Source: Streptomyces sp. A012304
GTDB taxonomy: Bacteria; Actinomycetota; Actinomycetes; Streptomycetales; Streptomycetaceae
Assembly (NCBI RefSeq): GCF_026008495.1
Contig: NZ_BQUN01000200.1
Location: 1 to 64,000 of the forward strand
Length of the DNA: 64,000 bases
Direction: 5' to 3'
Shown here: positions 51,122 through 60,443 of the stretch, in pieces
Layout: the number at the start of each line of letters is the position of its first letter
Position numbering within the stretch: the stretch's first letter is position 1
The notes under the pieces: generated by a model
What the model saw: the letters and a program-made list of their open reading frames with translations, nothing else
Told to the model about the DNA's origin: nothing
Databases searched by the model: none
Made by a program: the position numbers and the translations under genes

Positions 51122-52819
51122 GTGACCGAATCCGCCCCCACCCTGATCCTGACCGGCGGTCAGATCCTCACCGTCGACCGGGACTTCACCGTCGCGGAAG
51201 GAGTGGCCGTACGCGACCGGGCCATCGTCGCGGTCGGTACCGACGCCGAGATGCGCGCCCTGGCCGGCCCCGGCACCCGCATCGTCGAACTCGACGGGAG
51301 GACCGTCCTGCCCGGCATCAACGACTCCCACCTGCACGGGGCCGCGTACGGGATGACCAAGCCCCCCTTCGCCCTCGATGTCGGCCATCCCGCGGTGGGG
51401 TCGATCGCCGACATCACCGCGCTCGTCGGCGGCGCGGCGTGCGCCGCCCCGCCGGGCGAGTGGATCGTCGGGCTCGGCTGGGACGCCGGTTACCTCGCCG
51501 AGTGCCGCACGGACCCCGGGCGCTTCCCGCACCGCCGCGACCTGGACGCGGTGGCCCCGGACAACCCGGTCTGCCTGACCGACTTCTCCGCGCACATGGT
51601 GTGGGCCAACACCGCCGCCCTGCGCGCCTGCGGTATCGACGCGGACACCACCGCACCGGACGGCGGCGTCATCGACACCGATCCCGACGGCACACCCACC
51701 GGCATCCTGCGCGAGGCCGCCCAGCGGCTCGTCCAGAGCGCGCTGCCCACCCCCACCGTCGCCCAGCGCCGCCAGGCCATCGAAGGGGTGATCCGGGAAC
51801 TGCACTCCCGGGGCATCACCAGCTACACCGAGCCCGGCCTCGGCCCCGGCGGCACCGGCACCCTCTTCGGCGGCCTGAGCACCGACAACTGGACCGCGTA
51901 CGCCGACCTCGCCGCGACAGGTGACCTTCAGGCGCGCGTCAGCGTGCTGCTGCTTCCGGCGCCGATGGGCGGATCCGCCGACGACGTGCGCAAGGGGCTG
52001 GCCGAGCTGCGCCGCCCGGAGTCGGCCGACCCGCGGCTGCTGAACGTCATCGGCGTCAAGATCTTTGCCGACGGGGTGCCCCCCAACCGTACGGCCTGGA
52101 TGAACGAACCGTATCCGGACGGCGGCCACGGCGCCCTCTGCGTGCACGGAGAGTCGCCCGCCCTCCAGGTCGAGGAGCTGCGCGAGATGATCCGCGTCGC
52201 GCACGAGGCCGGATTCCAGCTCGGGGTGCACGTCACCGGCGACCGGGCCATCGACACCGTCGTGGACGCCTTCGTCGCAGCCGACGAGGCCGCGCCCCGC
52301 CCCGACGCCCGCCACTACGTCATCCACGGCGACTTCATCGGAGCGGACAGCCTGACCAAACTCGCCGCTCACGGCTACGGCGTCAACATGAATCCCGGCA
52401 TCAAGTGGACCATCTCGGACCTCATGGACGAGGTCGTGGGGCCCCAGCGGTCGGCGTACCAATGGCCGGTGCGCTCAGCGATCGACGCGGGCGTCAGGGT
52501 CTGCTCCAGCTCCGACGCGCCGATCACCGAGCCCGACTGGCGCCAGGGTGTGGCGTCCATGATGCTGCGCGAGTCCAAGGCGAGCGGCCAGCAAAGCGGC
52601 CCCGAGCAGTGCGTGGACCTCGCCTCGGCCCTGCGCGCCTACACGGTCAACGCGGCCTGGCAGGACTTCGCCGACGACTGGAAGGGCACCATCGAACCCG
52701 GCAAGGTCGCCGACCTGTGCGTCCTGGACCGCCCACTGCTCCATCTCGACCCACACGACATCAGCCAGGTGGAGGTGGACCTCACGGTGTTCGACGGGCG
52801 CGTGGTCCACGAACGCTGA
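51122..52819 (+). CDS. YtcJ-like metal-dependent amidohydrolase
   Basis: The 565-residue protein has the amidohydrolase superfamily layout: beta-sandwich N-terminus (LILTGGQILTVDRDFTVAEGVAV), HxH metal pair in GINDSHLHGAAYG, VKIFADGVPP with the likely carboxylated lysine, GVHVTGDRAIDTVVDAF, HGDFIGADS, and the aspartate in SSDAPITEPDW. GTG 51122 has AAGGAG upstream. No signal peptide, so it is cytoplasmic. Its place behind a ribose-type importer implies hydrolysis of an imported amide, imide or N-acyl compound with sugar-like features. The exact reaction cannot be read. Confidence 0.9.
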   Translation: MTESAPTLILTGGQILTVDRDFTVAEGVAVRDRAIVAVGTDAEMRALAGPGTRIVELDGRTVLPGINDSHLHGAAYGMTKPPFALDVGHPAVGSIADITALVGGAACAAPPGEWIVGLGWDAGYLAECRTDPGRFPHRRDLDAVAPDNPVCLTDFSAHMVWANTAALRACGIDADTTAPDGGVIDTDPDGTPTGILREAAQRLVQSALPTPTVAQRRQAIEGVIRELHSRGITSYTEPGLGPGGTGTLFGGLSTDNWTAYADLAATGDLQARVSVLLLPAPMGGSADDVRKGLAELRRPESADPRLLNVIGVKIFADGVPPNRTAWMNEPYPDGGHGALCVHGESPALQVEELREMIRVAHEAGFQLGVHVTGDRAIDTVVDAFVAADEAAPRPDARHYVIHGDFIGADSLTKLAAHGYGVNMNPGIKWTISDLMDEVVGPQRSAYQWPVRSAIDAGVRVCSSSDAPITEPDWRQGVASMMLRESKASGQQSGPEQCVDLASALRAYTVNAAWQDFADDWKGTIEPGKVADLCVLDRPLLHLDPHDISQVEVDLTVFDGRVVHER

Positions 52820-52832
52820 GTGGTGCCGTCCC

Positions 52833-52862
52833 GGCCGGCCGGCTCGTGGCGGCCGGCCGGCC
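52833..52862 (+). terminator. Terminator after amidohydrolase operon
   Basis: GGCCGGCCGG (52833-52842) pairs with CCGGCCGGCC (52853-52862) around a 10-base loop, 13 bp after the stop. Confidence 0.65.
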
Positions 52863-53522
52863 TCGAAGGCGACCTCGCCTTCTTCGTGGCCGATTCTGAC
52901 CGGCCGTCAAATTGCTCGTATCGCGCTCATCGATGAGTTCGATAAAGCGGTGTCGAGTAGATCTGCTGTGTGCTGTCCCTGTCCGCGGAATGGGCCGGCC
53001 GGTCGGACCTCCAGAATCTGCGTTTCACCGATCGGGGCCGTTCGGCCGGTCGAGCGCAAGGTCGACTATCGCGCTCGCCATCAGCCCCCACCGATAGCCG
53101 GGAGCCGACCATAGAGTCTGTGCTCCTTCCGGAGTGGCTCGGTTCGTGCAGGTGGTCGGGCTGCCCACGAGGGAGATTCACTGCCTGGTTGATCACTCAA
53201 CGAATGGCTACGGGTGAGTCTGGTGACCAATTCCCGGGCCGCTCGGCTTTTCTGGTGGTTACACGTGCCGTCGTTACCTTCACGTTGTCGACCTCCCATG
53301 CCCAAGTACGTATCGGTCTTGCTAGATTGACTCCCGCACCTCCGAGACGAAGTCGGGCAGATCCCGCGGCTCACGGAGGAAGTATTCCCCCAAGCCTTCA
53401 TAAGGCTTTCTTTGGGTGTCCGAAAACCGTTGCGGCTGAGTTGTGTTGCTTCCAGCCACGCTTCACGCCAATCCGTTTCGGCATCCAAACCCCCCCAACA
53501 CACTGGAAAGCGCGCGTAAGTG
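52863..53522. other. Intergenic region upstream of wall-anchored SGNH hydrolase
   Basis: About 660 bp with no supported gene. The base composition is more AT-rich from 53200 on, consistent with regulatory DNA. No repeat or clear hexamer pair was found. Confidence 0.4.
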
Positions 53523-54698
53523 ATGAGATCCCTTCAGCGTTTCGGCCCTCTGCTGGCCGTCTCCGCCGTGACGGTCGTGCTGAGCACGCCCGGACCGGCC
53601 GCCGCGGACGAGGCGACCGGCGGCAAGGACACCACGTACTACATCTCGCTCGGCGACTCCCTGACCACCGGCTACCAGCCGGACGTCGACAAGGACACCG
53701 ACGTCGCCTACACCGACCAGCTCTACGCGCAGCTCAAGCAGCGCACCCCCGGACTGGAGCACATACGCCTCGGCTGCACCGCCGAGACCACCGAATCTCT
53801 GATCAACGGTGGAAAGTGCGACTACCCGAACGCCAAGTCCCAACTGGACGCCGCCCTCAAGGCCATGGCCCAGCATCAGGGCAAGGTCGCCTATGTGACC
53901 CTCAGCGTGGGCGCGAACGACATCCTCCTCAACTGCGTCAGCCCGGCCGGCACCCTCGACGGGGAGTGCCTGAACAGCCGGAGCCAGACCATGGCGAAGA
54001 ACCTCGCCCAGATCACGGGCGCGCTCCGTCAGGCGGGCGCGAAGGGCACCCAGTTCGTGGGCTCGACGTACCACAACCCGTTCCTGGCGGCCTGGTTGCA
54101 GGGCGCCGCGGGGCAGCAGGCCGCGAAGGAGTCGGCACCCCTGGTCAAGGCCGCCAACACCGGGATCACCCAGGTGTTCACGTCCACCGGCTTCAAGGTG
54201 GCGGACGTGGCAGCGGCCTTCTCCTCGGACGACTTCACCACTCAGGTGAACGTGCCCGGCGTCGGCGAGGTGCCGGCGAACGTGGCCAAGATCTGCCAGC
54301 TGACCTGGGCGTGTGCCAAGAAGGACCCGCACCCCAACGCTGATGGCCACAAGGTGATCGCAGGCGCCTTCGCGGCAGAGCTCGCCAAGAACGACGCGCC
54401 CGGTGCGGGCGAGTCTCCGACTCCCAGCGAGCCGGCCACGCCCGGTGGAGGCGAGTCCCCGACTCCCAGCGAGCCGGCCACGCCCAGTGCGGGCGAGTCC
54501 CCGACTCCCAGCGAGTCCGCCAAGTCGGCGCCCGCCGCGGACACGGGCGCGAACAGCCCGACCGCGAACGGGGATCTCGCCGAGACCGGCGCGTCGAGCA
54601 GCACTCCCGTCCTCGCGGGTGCGGGTCTCGCGGTCGTGGCGGTCGGCGCCGCGGCCGTCTACTTCGCGCGCAAGCGCCGTACCAACGAAGCGAGCTGA
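53523..54698 (+). CDS. Sortase-anchored SGNH/GDSL hydrolase
   Basis: The 391-residue protein has a signal peptide (1-28). The SGNH domain has YISLGDSLTTGYQ (Ser46), a VTLSVGANDILLN block III and DPHPNADGHKVIAG with the catalytic Asp/His. Then comes a proline/serine linker of three SPTPSEPATP-like repeats, an LAETGASS sorting motif, a hydrophobic span and RKRRTNEAS. LAETG is the class E sortase motif of Streptomyces, so this lipase or esterase is attached to peptidoglycan. GTG 53520 is a possible earlier start; GGAAAG lies upstream. It is the only surface-anchored enzyme in the window. A terminator follows at 54728. Confidence 0.92.
   Translation: MRSLQRFGPLLAVSAVTVVLSTPGPAAADEATGGKDTTYYISLGDSLTTGYQPDVDKDTDVAYTDQLYAQLKQRTPGLEHIRLGCTAETTESLINGGKCDYPNAKSQLDAALKAMAQHQGKVAYVTLSVGANDILLNCVSPAGTLDGECLNSRSQTMAKNLAQITGALRQAGAKGTQFVGSTYHNPFLAAWLQGAAGQQAAKESAPLVKAANTGITQVFTSTGFKVADVAAAFSSDDFTTQVNVPGVGEVPANVAKICQLTWACAKKDPHPNADGHKVIAGAFAAELAKNDAPGAGESPTPSEPATPGGGESPTPSEPATPSAGESPTPSESAKSAPAADTGANSPTANGDLAETGASSSTPVLAGAGLAVVAVGAAAVYFARKRRTNEAS
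54405..54530 (+). repeat. 42-bp tandem repeat coding for the wall-spanning linker
   Basis: About three copies of a 42-bp unit encode GESPTPSEPATP plus two variable residues, the spacer between the SGNH domain and the LAETG motif. Confidence 0.8.
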
Positions 54699-54727
54699 CG
54701 AGCAGTCAGTAGATCGCATCTGAGAAG

Positions 54728-54757
54728 CAGGCCGCCCGCGGTGTCGCGGGCGGCCTG
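54728..54757 (+). terminator. Terminator after SGNH hydrolase gene
   Basis: CAGGCCGCCCGCG (54728-54740) pairs perfectly with CGCGGGCGGCCTG (54745-54757) around loop GTGT. Confidence 0.85.
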
Positions 54758-54885
54758 TTCGGTGTCTCCCGGCTTTCCCGCACGACCCTGCCGGTGAGGT
54801 GACGCCGCTTGCGTCCCGGGCGGGGTCCCTCAGCCGTGGCGGGGCCGCAGGCCGTGATGCCCGCGGCCCCGCTCGGGTGTGGGGG

Positions 54886-57540
54886 TCAGGACGGGTCGCC
54901 GTACTGGAGGCCGCGTCCGTTGGTGCCGATGTAGACGCGGCCGTAGGTGTCGGGGTCGCCGGTGATGACGCCGGTGCCGCCGATGCTGCCCCACTGGTGG
55001 TTGTCGTCGTTGACGCGGAGCCAGGTGGCGCCCTTGTCGGTGGAGCGGAAGACTCCGGTGACGTCCTTGACGGTGCCGATCAGGTACAGGGCTTGGTAGC
55101 TGGTGCCCGGCTTGGCCTTGCCGAAGCCGAGGGCGGAGGCGGACTTCACCGTGGTGAGCGTGGTGAAGGTGCGGCCGCCGTCGGTGGAGTGCAGCAACCC
55201 CTTGCCGTAGCCGGCGATCCACAGATCCCCGGCGATGTCGGGGACGGCCTTGAGCCGGCCGTCGGCGGGCAGGTTGGTGGCGCGGGCGGTGAAGGTCGCG
55301 CCGCCATCGGTGCTGGCGTAGAGCGTGCCACCGGACAGCGAGTAGAAGGTCCTGGCCGAGGAGCGGTCGGCGACGACCACCGCGCCGGTGCCCAGACCGC
55401 CGACCCTCGACCAGCTGGCCCCCTTGTCGGTCGAGCGGTACGGGGCCTGGCCCGCCTGGGTCCAGACGATGGTGGATCCGTCGGCCGTGAGCGCGACATG
55501 GCCGTCCTGGGCGCCGGCCACCGGCTCTGCCTTGAAGCCGCTCCAGGTGCTGCCGCCGTCGGTGGAGTAGGCGCCGTCCTGGTCGCCGCCACGGCCGACG
55601 CGGACCATCATCGAGGGCTTGGACTGGGCGAAGTCGATGTCGGTGCTGTTGGTCATCAACGGGTTCTTCAGCCGCCCGGAGGGCACCTTGGTCAGATCGT
55701 CGTGCCGGAAGCCGCCCTGGTCGCCCATGGCGGTGATGACGGTGGCGCCGCCGGGCGGGGCGATCGCGTCGATCAGCGCGGTCTCCTCCAGCCCCCGGGC
55801 CCCCATGCTCCAGTGGCTGGTGCCACCGCTGTCGGTGGCGCCCGCGTCCTTGCTGCGCAGGATGCCGTTGCCGGTGCCGTACAGCACGTGCCCGGAGTCG
55901 AAGGGGTCGATGGCCAGGGCTGTCATCCAGTGGCCGGTGTGGGTGCCGACGTAAGGAGCGGCGGAGGCGTTGCGCACCGACTTGTCGGCCAGTGCCTTCC
56001 ACGTCGCGCCGCCGTCGGTGCTGCGGTAGATCTCGTCCTCGGGCCACCAGCGGCCGAGTGTGGTGACCATCACCGTGGACGGCTTGCGCGGGTCGACGGC
56101 CAGACCGGAGAACCCGTAGTTGCCCTGGGAGGGGGAGATGTTCTTCCACGCCCCGCGGTCCGGCGTGTACTTCCACACCGAGCCCGCCGTCACGCCGTTG
56201 GGTCCGAGGTTGTTGGTGTACGTCAGGTACAGCGAGCCGTCACCGGAGAGCACGCCGTGCTGCGGCATCTGGCCGGTGGGCTGCCCGGCAACCGCCTGCC
56301 AGGTGCTGCCGCCGTCGGTGGAGCGGTACAGGGAGGTGGACTTGTCGTTGACCCCGACGTAGATCGTCTTGCCGTCGGAGGGTCCGTACGTCACGAAGGA
56401 GATACCCGCGCCGCTGCTCGCCCCGTCCTTGACGGGGAACGAGGTGACCTGACGCCATGTCACGCCGTGGTCGGTGCTGCGCCACAGGCCGTTCTTGCGG
56501 GTGCCCAGCAGCAGGGTGCCGTTGTCGGCGGGGTTGACCGCGAGCCGTTCGCCCGCGCCGCGGCCGTCCTCGTTGGCGCCCAGCTTGAAGGGAAGGTCGG
56601 TGCGCTGGAAGGTGCGGCCCCGGTCGGTGGAGCGCAGGATCGCGCCGTTGCCGGCCCACTCGTTGGTGTAGGTGCCCGCCGCGAGGTAGAGCCGGTTGGG
56701 TTCGACGGGGTCGGTGGCCAGCGAGTCGATGCCCAGCAGGTTCCAGTCCTTCTCGCCGATCCAGTCGGTCAGCGGGATCCACTGCTCGGCCCCGGTGTCC
56801 CAGCGGTAGGCGCCGCCCATGTCGGTGCGTGCGTACAGCAGACCCTTCTCCCGCTGGTTGAACACCAGACCGGTGACGTAACCGCCGCCCACCACCTGGG
56901 CGTTCTTCCACACATACGGTCCGGTCGCGGCCGTGGTCTGCGCGGTGCCGGACCCGGACGCCTGGGACTCGGCGACCTTCACCAGCTTCCACTGCTGGTT
57001 GGTTGTGCCCCTGCCCGGATACTGGATGACTGCCGCGCCCTGGGCCGCGGAGCCCCCCGAGACGTCCAGCACCTGGCCGCTCCTGCGGGAGGTGAGGGTG
57101 ACGGCGCCGGAACCGCTCACCTCGCTGATCTTCCACTCCTGGGAGGTGGCGGAGCTGTCGGTCTGCTGCTCGGCCGCGGCTCGCTGAGCGGTGGAGTTGC
57201 CTGCTATGCCCAGCACCTTGCCGCTGTTGCGGTTCACCAGCTCGTAGTAGCCGCCCCCGATGGACTTCAGCTTCCACTGCTGGTTGGCGGTGTTCTGGTC
57301 GGTCCACTGCTGGATCCGGGTGCCGTCGGCGGTGGAGAAGCCGTTGACGTCCAGCACCTTGCCGCTGCGCACGGAAACCAGCCGGTAAAAGGCATCAGCG
57401 TCGACCGTGGCGGCCTGCGAGTCCTCCTGCGCGTAGAGGAGGTACGGCACGAGGACGGCGGGCACGCCGAGCACCAGACCGGTGGCGGTCCAGCGGCGGC
57501 GGTGACGCCCGCGGCGCCCGCCGTTCGTGGGGTTGTTCAT
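54886..57540 (-). CDS. Secreted CBM13-GH74 xyloglucanase
   Basis: The 884-residue protein has a basic N-terminus (GGRRGRHRRR) and signal to about residue 44, then a CBM13 (45-188, three QQWK-type repeats). The GH74 double seven-bladed propeller fills residues 205-884. The family start YVWKNAQVVGGGYVTGLVF leads to LLYARTDMGGAYRWD, holding the catalytic-type aspartate, and many Asp-box repeats follow (RSTDGGSTW, YSTDGGSTW). GH74 enzymes are endo-xyloglucanases. Family members usually carry C-terminal CBM2 or other modules, so an N-terminal CBM13 is unusual. ATG 57540 has AAGGAGAA about 12 bases upstream. The leader at 57656-57671 has a GAAAC-TTTTTTC element of possible xylan-regulator type. Confidence 0.94.
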   Translation of the reverse strand: MNNPTNGGRRGRHRRRWTATGLVLGVPAVLVPYLLYAQEDSQAATVDADAFYRLVSVRSGKVLDVNGFSTADGTRIQQWTDQNTANQQWKLKSIGGGYYELVNRNSGKVLGIAGNSTAQRAAAEQQTDSSATSQEWKISEVSGSGAVTLTSRRSGQVLDVSGGSAAQGAAVIQYPGRGTTNQQWKLVKVAESQASGSGTAQTTAATGPYVWKNAQVVGGGYVTGLVFNQREKGLLYARTDMGGAYRWDTGAEQWIPLTDWIGEKDWNLLGIDSLATDPVEPNRLYLAAGTYTNEWAGNGAILRSTDRGRTFQRTDLPFKLGANEDGRGAGERLAVNPADNGTLLLGTRKNGLWRSTDHGVTWRQVTSFPVKDGASSGAGISFVTYGPSDGKTIYVGVNDKSTSLYRSTDGGSTWQAVAGQPTGQMPQHGVLSGDGSLYLTYTNNLGPNGVTAGSVWKYTPDRGAWKNISPSQGNYGFSGLAVDPRKPSTVMVTTLGRWWPEDEIYRSTDGGATWKALADKSVRNASAAPYVGTHTGHWMTALAIDPFDSGHVLYGTGNGILRSKDAGATDSGGTSHWSMGARGLEETALIDAIAPPGGATVITAMGDQGGFRHDDLTKVPSGRLKNPLMTNSTDIDFAQSKPSMMVRVGRGGDQDGAYSTDGGSTWSGFKAEPVAGAQDGHVALTADGSTIVWTQAGQAPYRSTDKGASWSRVGGLGTGAVVVADRSSARTFYSLSGGTLYASTDGGATFTARATNLPADGRLKAVPDIAGDLWIAGYGKGLLHSTDGGRTFTTLTTVKSASALGFGKAKPGTSYQALYLIGTVKDVTGVFRSTDKGATWLRVNDDNHQWGSIGGTGVITGDPDTYGRVYIGTNGRGLQYGDPS

Positions 57541-57766
57541 GGGGGAGATGTTCTCCTTGCATGCTGTTCAACAGACGAAAGCCTGATCCGGGCCATCAGA
57601 ACTGGCCGGATCTGCTTCCTTGTCGTCACAGGCCACGCTCAGGTTGCCGCGAGGCGGAAACTTTTTTCGATCACCTCGCGTGCGAAGGCGTGAAGCGGAG
57701 GTGCTTGGTCGGTGTCCCTCCACCCCGTGCGGACGCCGAACCCGGTACGGCCCGCCCTGCTCGGTC

Positions 57767-60226
57767 TCACCGCGGCGCGGGTCGGGTGAGGGTCTGGGCG
57801 CACCAGATGGTCTTGCCGTCGGTCGTGTGCCGGGTGCCCCACCCCTGGGTGAGCTGGGCGACGAGCAGCAGGCCCCGGCCGCCCTCGTCGAAGGCGCGAG
57901 CCCGGCGCAGGTGCGGGGCTGTGCTGCTGGCGTCGGAGACCTCGCAGATCAGGGAGGTGTCGCGAATCAGCCGCATTCTGATCGGCGGCTCGCCGTACCG
58001 GATGGCGTTGGTGACCAGCTCGCTGACGACCAGTTCGGTGACGAACGCCGCCTCCTCCAGGCCCCAGGCATCCACCTGGTCGACGGCGAACTTCCTGACG
58101 CGCGACACCTGCGCGGTGTCGGGCTCGACGTCCCAGTCGGCGACGTGGTGGGGATCCAGCGCGTGAGTGCGAACGAGCAGCAGGGCGGCGTCATCGGTGC
58201 GCCGATCGGGGAGCATGGCGTCCATCACCGTGTCGCACAGGGCCTCCAGTGAGGTGGCCGAGTGGTGCAGCAGCTGCCGGAGTTCGGTGGTCCGCTGGTC
58301 GACGTCCCGTTCGCGGCTTTCCACCAGTCCGTCGGTGTACAGGGCGAGCAGGCTGCCCTCCGGCAGTTCGAGCTCGGTGGCCTCGAAAGGCAGACCGCCG
58401 ATGCCGAGCGGCGGTCCCGGGTGGGCGGGTACCGGGGTCCTGGTGCCGTCCGGAGAGATGATCAGCGGCAGGGGATGGCCGGCGCTCGCCAGTGTGAAGC
58501 GCCGGGAGACAGGGTCGTAGACGGTGTACAGGCAGGTGGCCCCGGACTCCCCGGTCGGCTGGAAGTGGCCGGTGGGCTGGAGGTCGCTGGCGAGGTGGAG
58601 GACCAGGTCGTCCAGGTGGGTCAGCAACTCGTCCGGCGGCAGGTCGACGTCGGCGAGGGTGCGTACGGCCGTACGCAGCCGGCCCATGCTGGCCGAGGCG
58701 TGCAGGCCGTGGCCGACGACGTCGCCGACGACCAGGGCGACCCGGGCGCCGGACAGCGGAATGACGTCGAACCAGTCACCGCCCACTTCCGTGCCGGTCC
58801 CGCCGGGCAGGTAGCGGGATGCCACCTCGACCGCCTCCTGGACCGGCAGTCCCTGGGGTAGCAGGCTGCGTTGCAGAGTCAGCGCGGTCGCGCGCTCGCG
58901 TGAGTACCGGCGGGCGTTGTCGATGGCGACGGCCGCCTTGGCGGTCAGCTCTTCGGCGAGGATCAGATCGTCGGCGGTGAAGGCCTCGGGCCGGTCGAGG
59001 CGGGAGAAGGCGACCACGCCGAGGAGCGCGCCGCGCGCCCGGAGCGGCACGGTGATCCGGCCCGTCAGCCCGTCCGCGGCGATGGACGCGTCGATCACCG
59101 GGTTGCCCGGTGGCCAGTGGGCCGGGTCGGCGGCGAGCCCGGGTCCGAAGGCCCACTCGCCGCCCTGGCCGGGTTCGGCGGCGAGTTCGACCGTGGATCT
59201 CCCGGTGGCCATGCAGCGGGCGGCGACAGAGCCGGGAACGTGCGCGACCGGCTTCGTGGGCCCGGCAGCCCGGTCGGCGACCTCCTTCGCGCTGTGCCGG
59301 GCGGCACGGGTGAGCCTGATCGTGCCGCCGGGGTTGAACGCGGACGCGGAGGGCGGTTCCTCTCCGCGCAGCACCTCGTCGAAGAGATCGACGCTGACGA
59401 GGTCGACGAATCCCGGCACCGGGGTCATGGCCAGTTCCTGGGCGGTGCCGATCACGTCGAGTGTCCGGCCGATGCCACCGCTGGCCTTGTTGAGGAGGAG
59501 CAGGCGTTGCCGAGCCCAGTACTCGGCGCTCATGTCGAATCCCCAGTTGGCGACCGCGCGAACCCTGCCCTCGGCATCTCGGACGGGCCAGATGCTGGTG
59601 GCCCAGGCATTGGCGTAGTCACTGCCACGAGGGCGGAAGACGGTGATGAGACGCGCGGGCTCGCCCGTCCTCGCCACTTCCGCGAGCTTGTCGGTGTAGG
59701 GCTTGTCGTCCCTTTCGGGAAACAGCGAGCGGTCGAATTCGGGAAGCACCTCGCGGTACTTCTTACCGAGTACTTGCTCCTCGGTGTGCGCGATCACCCG
59801 GCCCGAGGAGGCGTTGATCCACAGGAACCTCAGCTCAGGGTCGTAGACGCCCAGGGCGAAGGGTGACTGCTCGAAGGCCCGGTCGGCGATCACCGGGCGG
59901 CCTCCCCAACGCTGGATGGTCACCACCTGGCCCAGCTTCCGCCCGTCGGGGCCGAGCAGCGGGTGAGCCGTCACCACGGCGTCCACCGTGGAACCGTCCC
60001 GGTGGCGCAGGGGGACCCACCCCGTGGGGCCGAGGCCGGCCGCGTGGCCCTCGGGGAAGCCGGAGGGCGGGGGATCGACCAGCAGGTCGGTCACGGGACG
60101 CCCGACGGTGTCCTGCGCCGTCCAGCCCAGCAGCAGCCGTCCCCCCTCGCTCCAGCCGCTCACTATGCCGTCCCGGTCCACCACGGCAGCGGCAGTGGGG
60201 GCGTCGTGCTCACCGGCCACGTCCAC
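57767..60226 (-). CDS. PAS-PAS-GAF-PP2C phosphatase with C-terminal RsbW-like ATPase domain
   Basis: This soluble signalling protein (about 819 residues) has two PAS domains (PTAAAVVDRDGIVSGWSEGG; FEQSPFALGVYDPELRFLWIN), a GAF domain (about 240-445) and a SpoIIE-type PP2C domain (GGDWFDVIPLSGARVALVVGDVVGHG; LPLGIGGLPFEAT). The HATPase_c anti-sigma kinase domain contains VSELVTNAIRYG and GRGLLLVAQLTQGWG. Such proteins control sigma factors by partner switching with STAS anti-sigma antagonists. I prefer GTG 60226, 8 bases after GGAGG; GTG 60235 overlaps that site. It lies alone between two exported enzymes, so the target sigma factor is not local. Redox or light sensing via PAS is possible. Confidence 0.93.
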   Translation of the reverse strand: MDVAGEHDAPTAAAVVDRDGIVSGWSEGGRLLLGWTAQDTVGRPVTDLLVDPPPSGFPEGHAAGLGPTGWVPLRHRDGSTVDAVVTAHPLLGPDGRKLGQVVTIQRWGGRPVIADRAFEQSPFALGVYDPELRFLWINASSGRVIAHTEEQVLGKKYREVLPEFDRSLFPERDDKPYTDKLAEVARTGEPARLITVFRPRGSDYANAWATSIWPVRDAEGRVRAVANWGFDMSAEYWARQRLLLLNKASGGIGRTLDVIGTAQELAMTPVPGFVDLVSVDLFDEVLRGEEPPSASAFNPGGTIRLTRAARHSAKEVADRAAGPTKPVAHVPGSVAARCMATGRSTVELAAEPGQGGEWAFGPGLAADPAHWPPGNPVIDASIAADGLTGRITVPLRARGALLGVVAFSRLDRPEAFTADDLILAEELTAKAAVAIDNARRYSRERATALTLQRSLLPQGLPVQEAVEVASRYLPGGTGTEVGGDWFDVIPLSGARVALVVGDVVGHGLHASASMGRLRTAVRTLADVDLPPDELLTHLDDLVLHLASDLQPTGHFQPTGESGATCLYTVYDPVSRRFTLASAGHPLPLIISPDGTRTPVPAHPGPPLGIGGLPFEATELELPEGSLLALYTDGLVESRERDVDQRTTELRQLLHHSATSLEALCDTVMDAMLPDRRTDDAALLLVRTHALDPHHVADWDVEPDTAQVSRVRKFAVDQVDAWGLEEAAFVTELVVSELVTNAIRYGEPPIRMRLIRDTSLICEVSDASSTAPHLRRARAFDEGGRGLLLVAQLTQGWGTRHTTDGKTIWCAQTLTRPAPR

Positions 60227-60443
60227 GCGCGACACCTCCGTCCGGATGGATGTGCCTGTCAGGGCGGGTTCCCAGCGCCAGCTTCCAGGCTAGATCCGCT
60301 TCTGCTCCACGGCGCCCCGGCCGTACGTTCCGGTCGCCGGGTCACCGGATCACCCAAGGCATCGGGAGCGGCGGCCCGGCGGCCATTCGTTGGGGGAGAA
60401 CCGCAGGTCAGCGGCGCGAGGCAGGCCTGGGTGGTCGGCGTCG

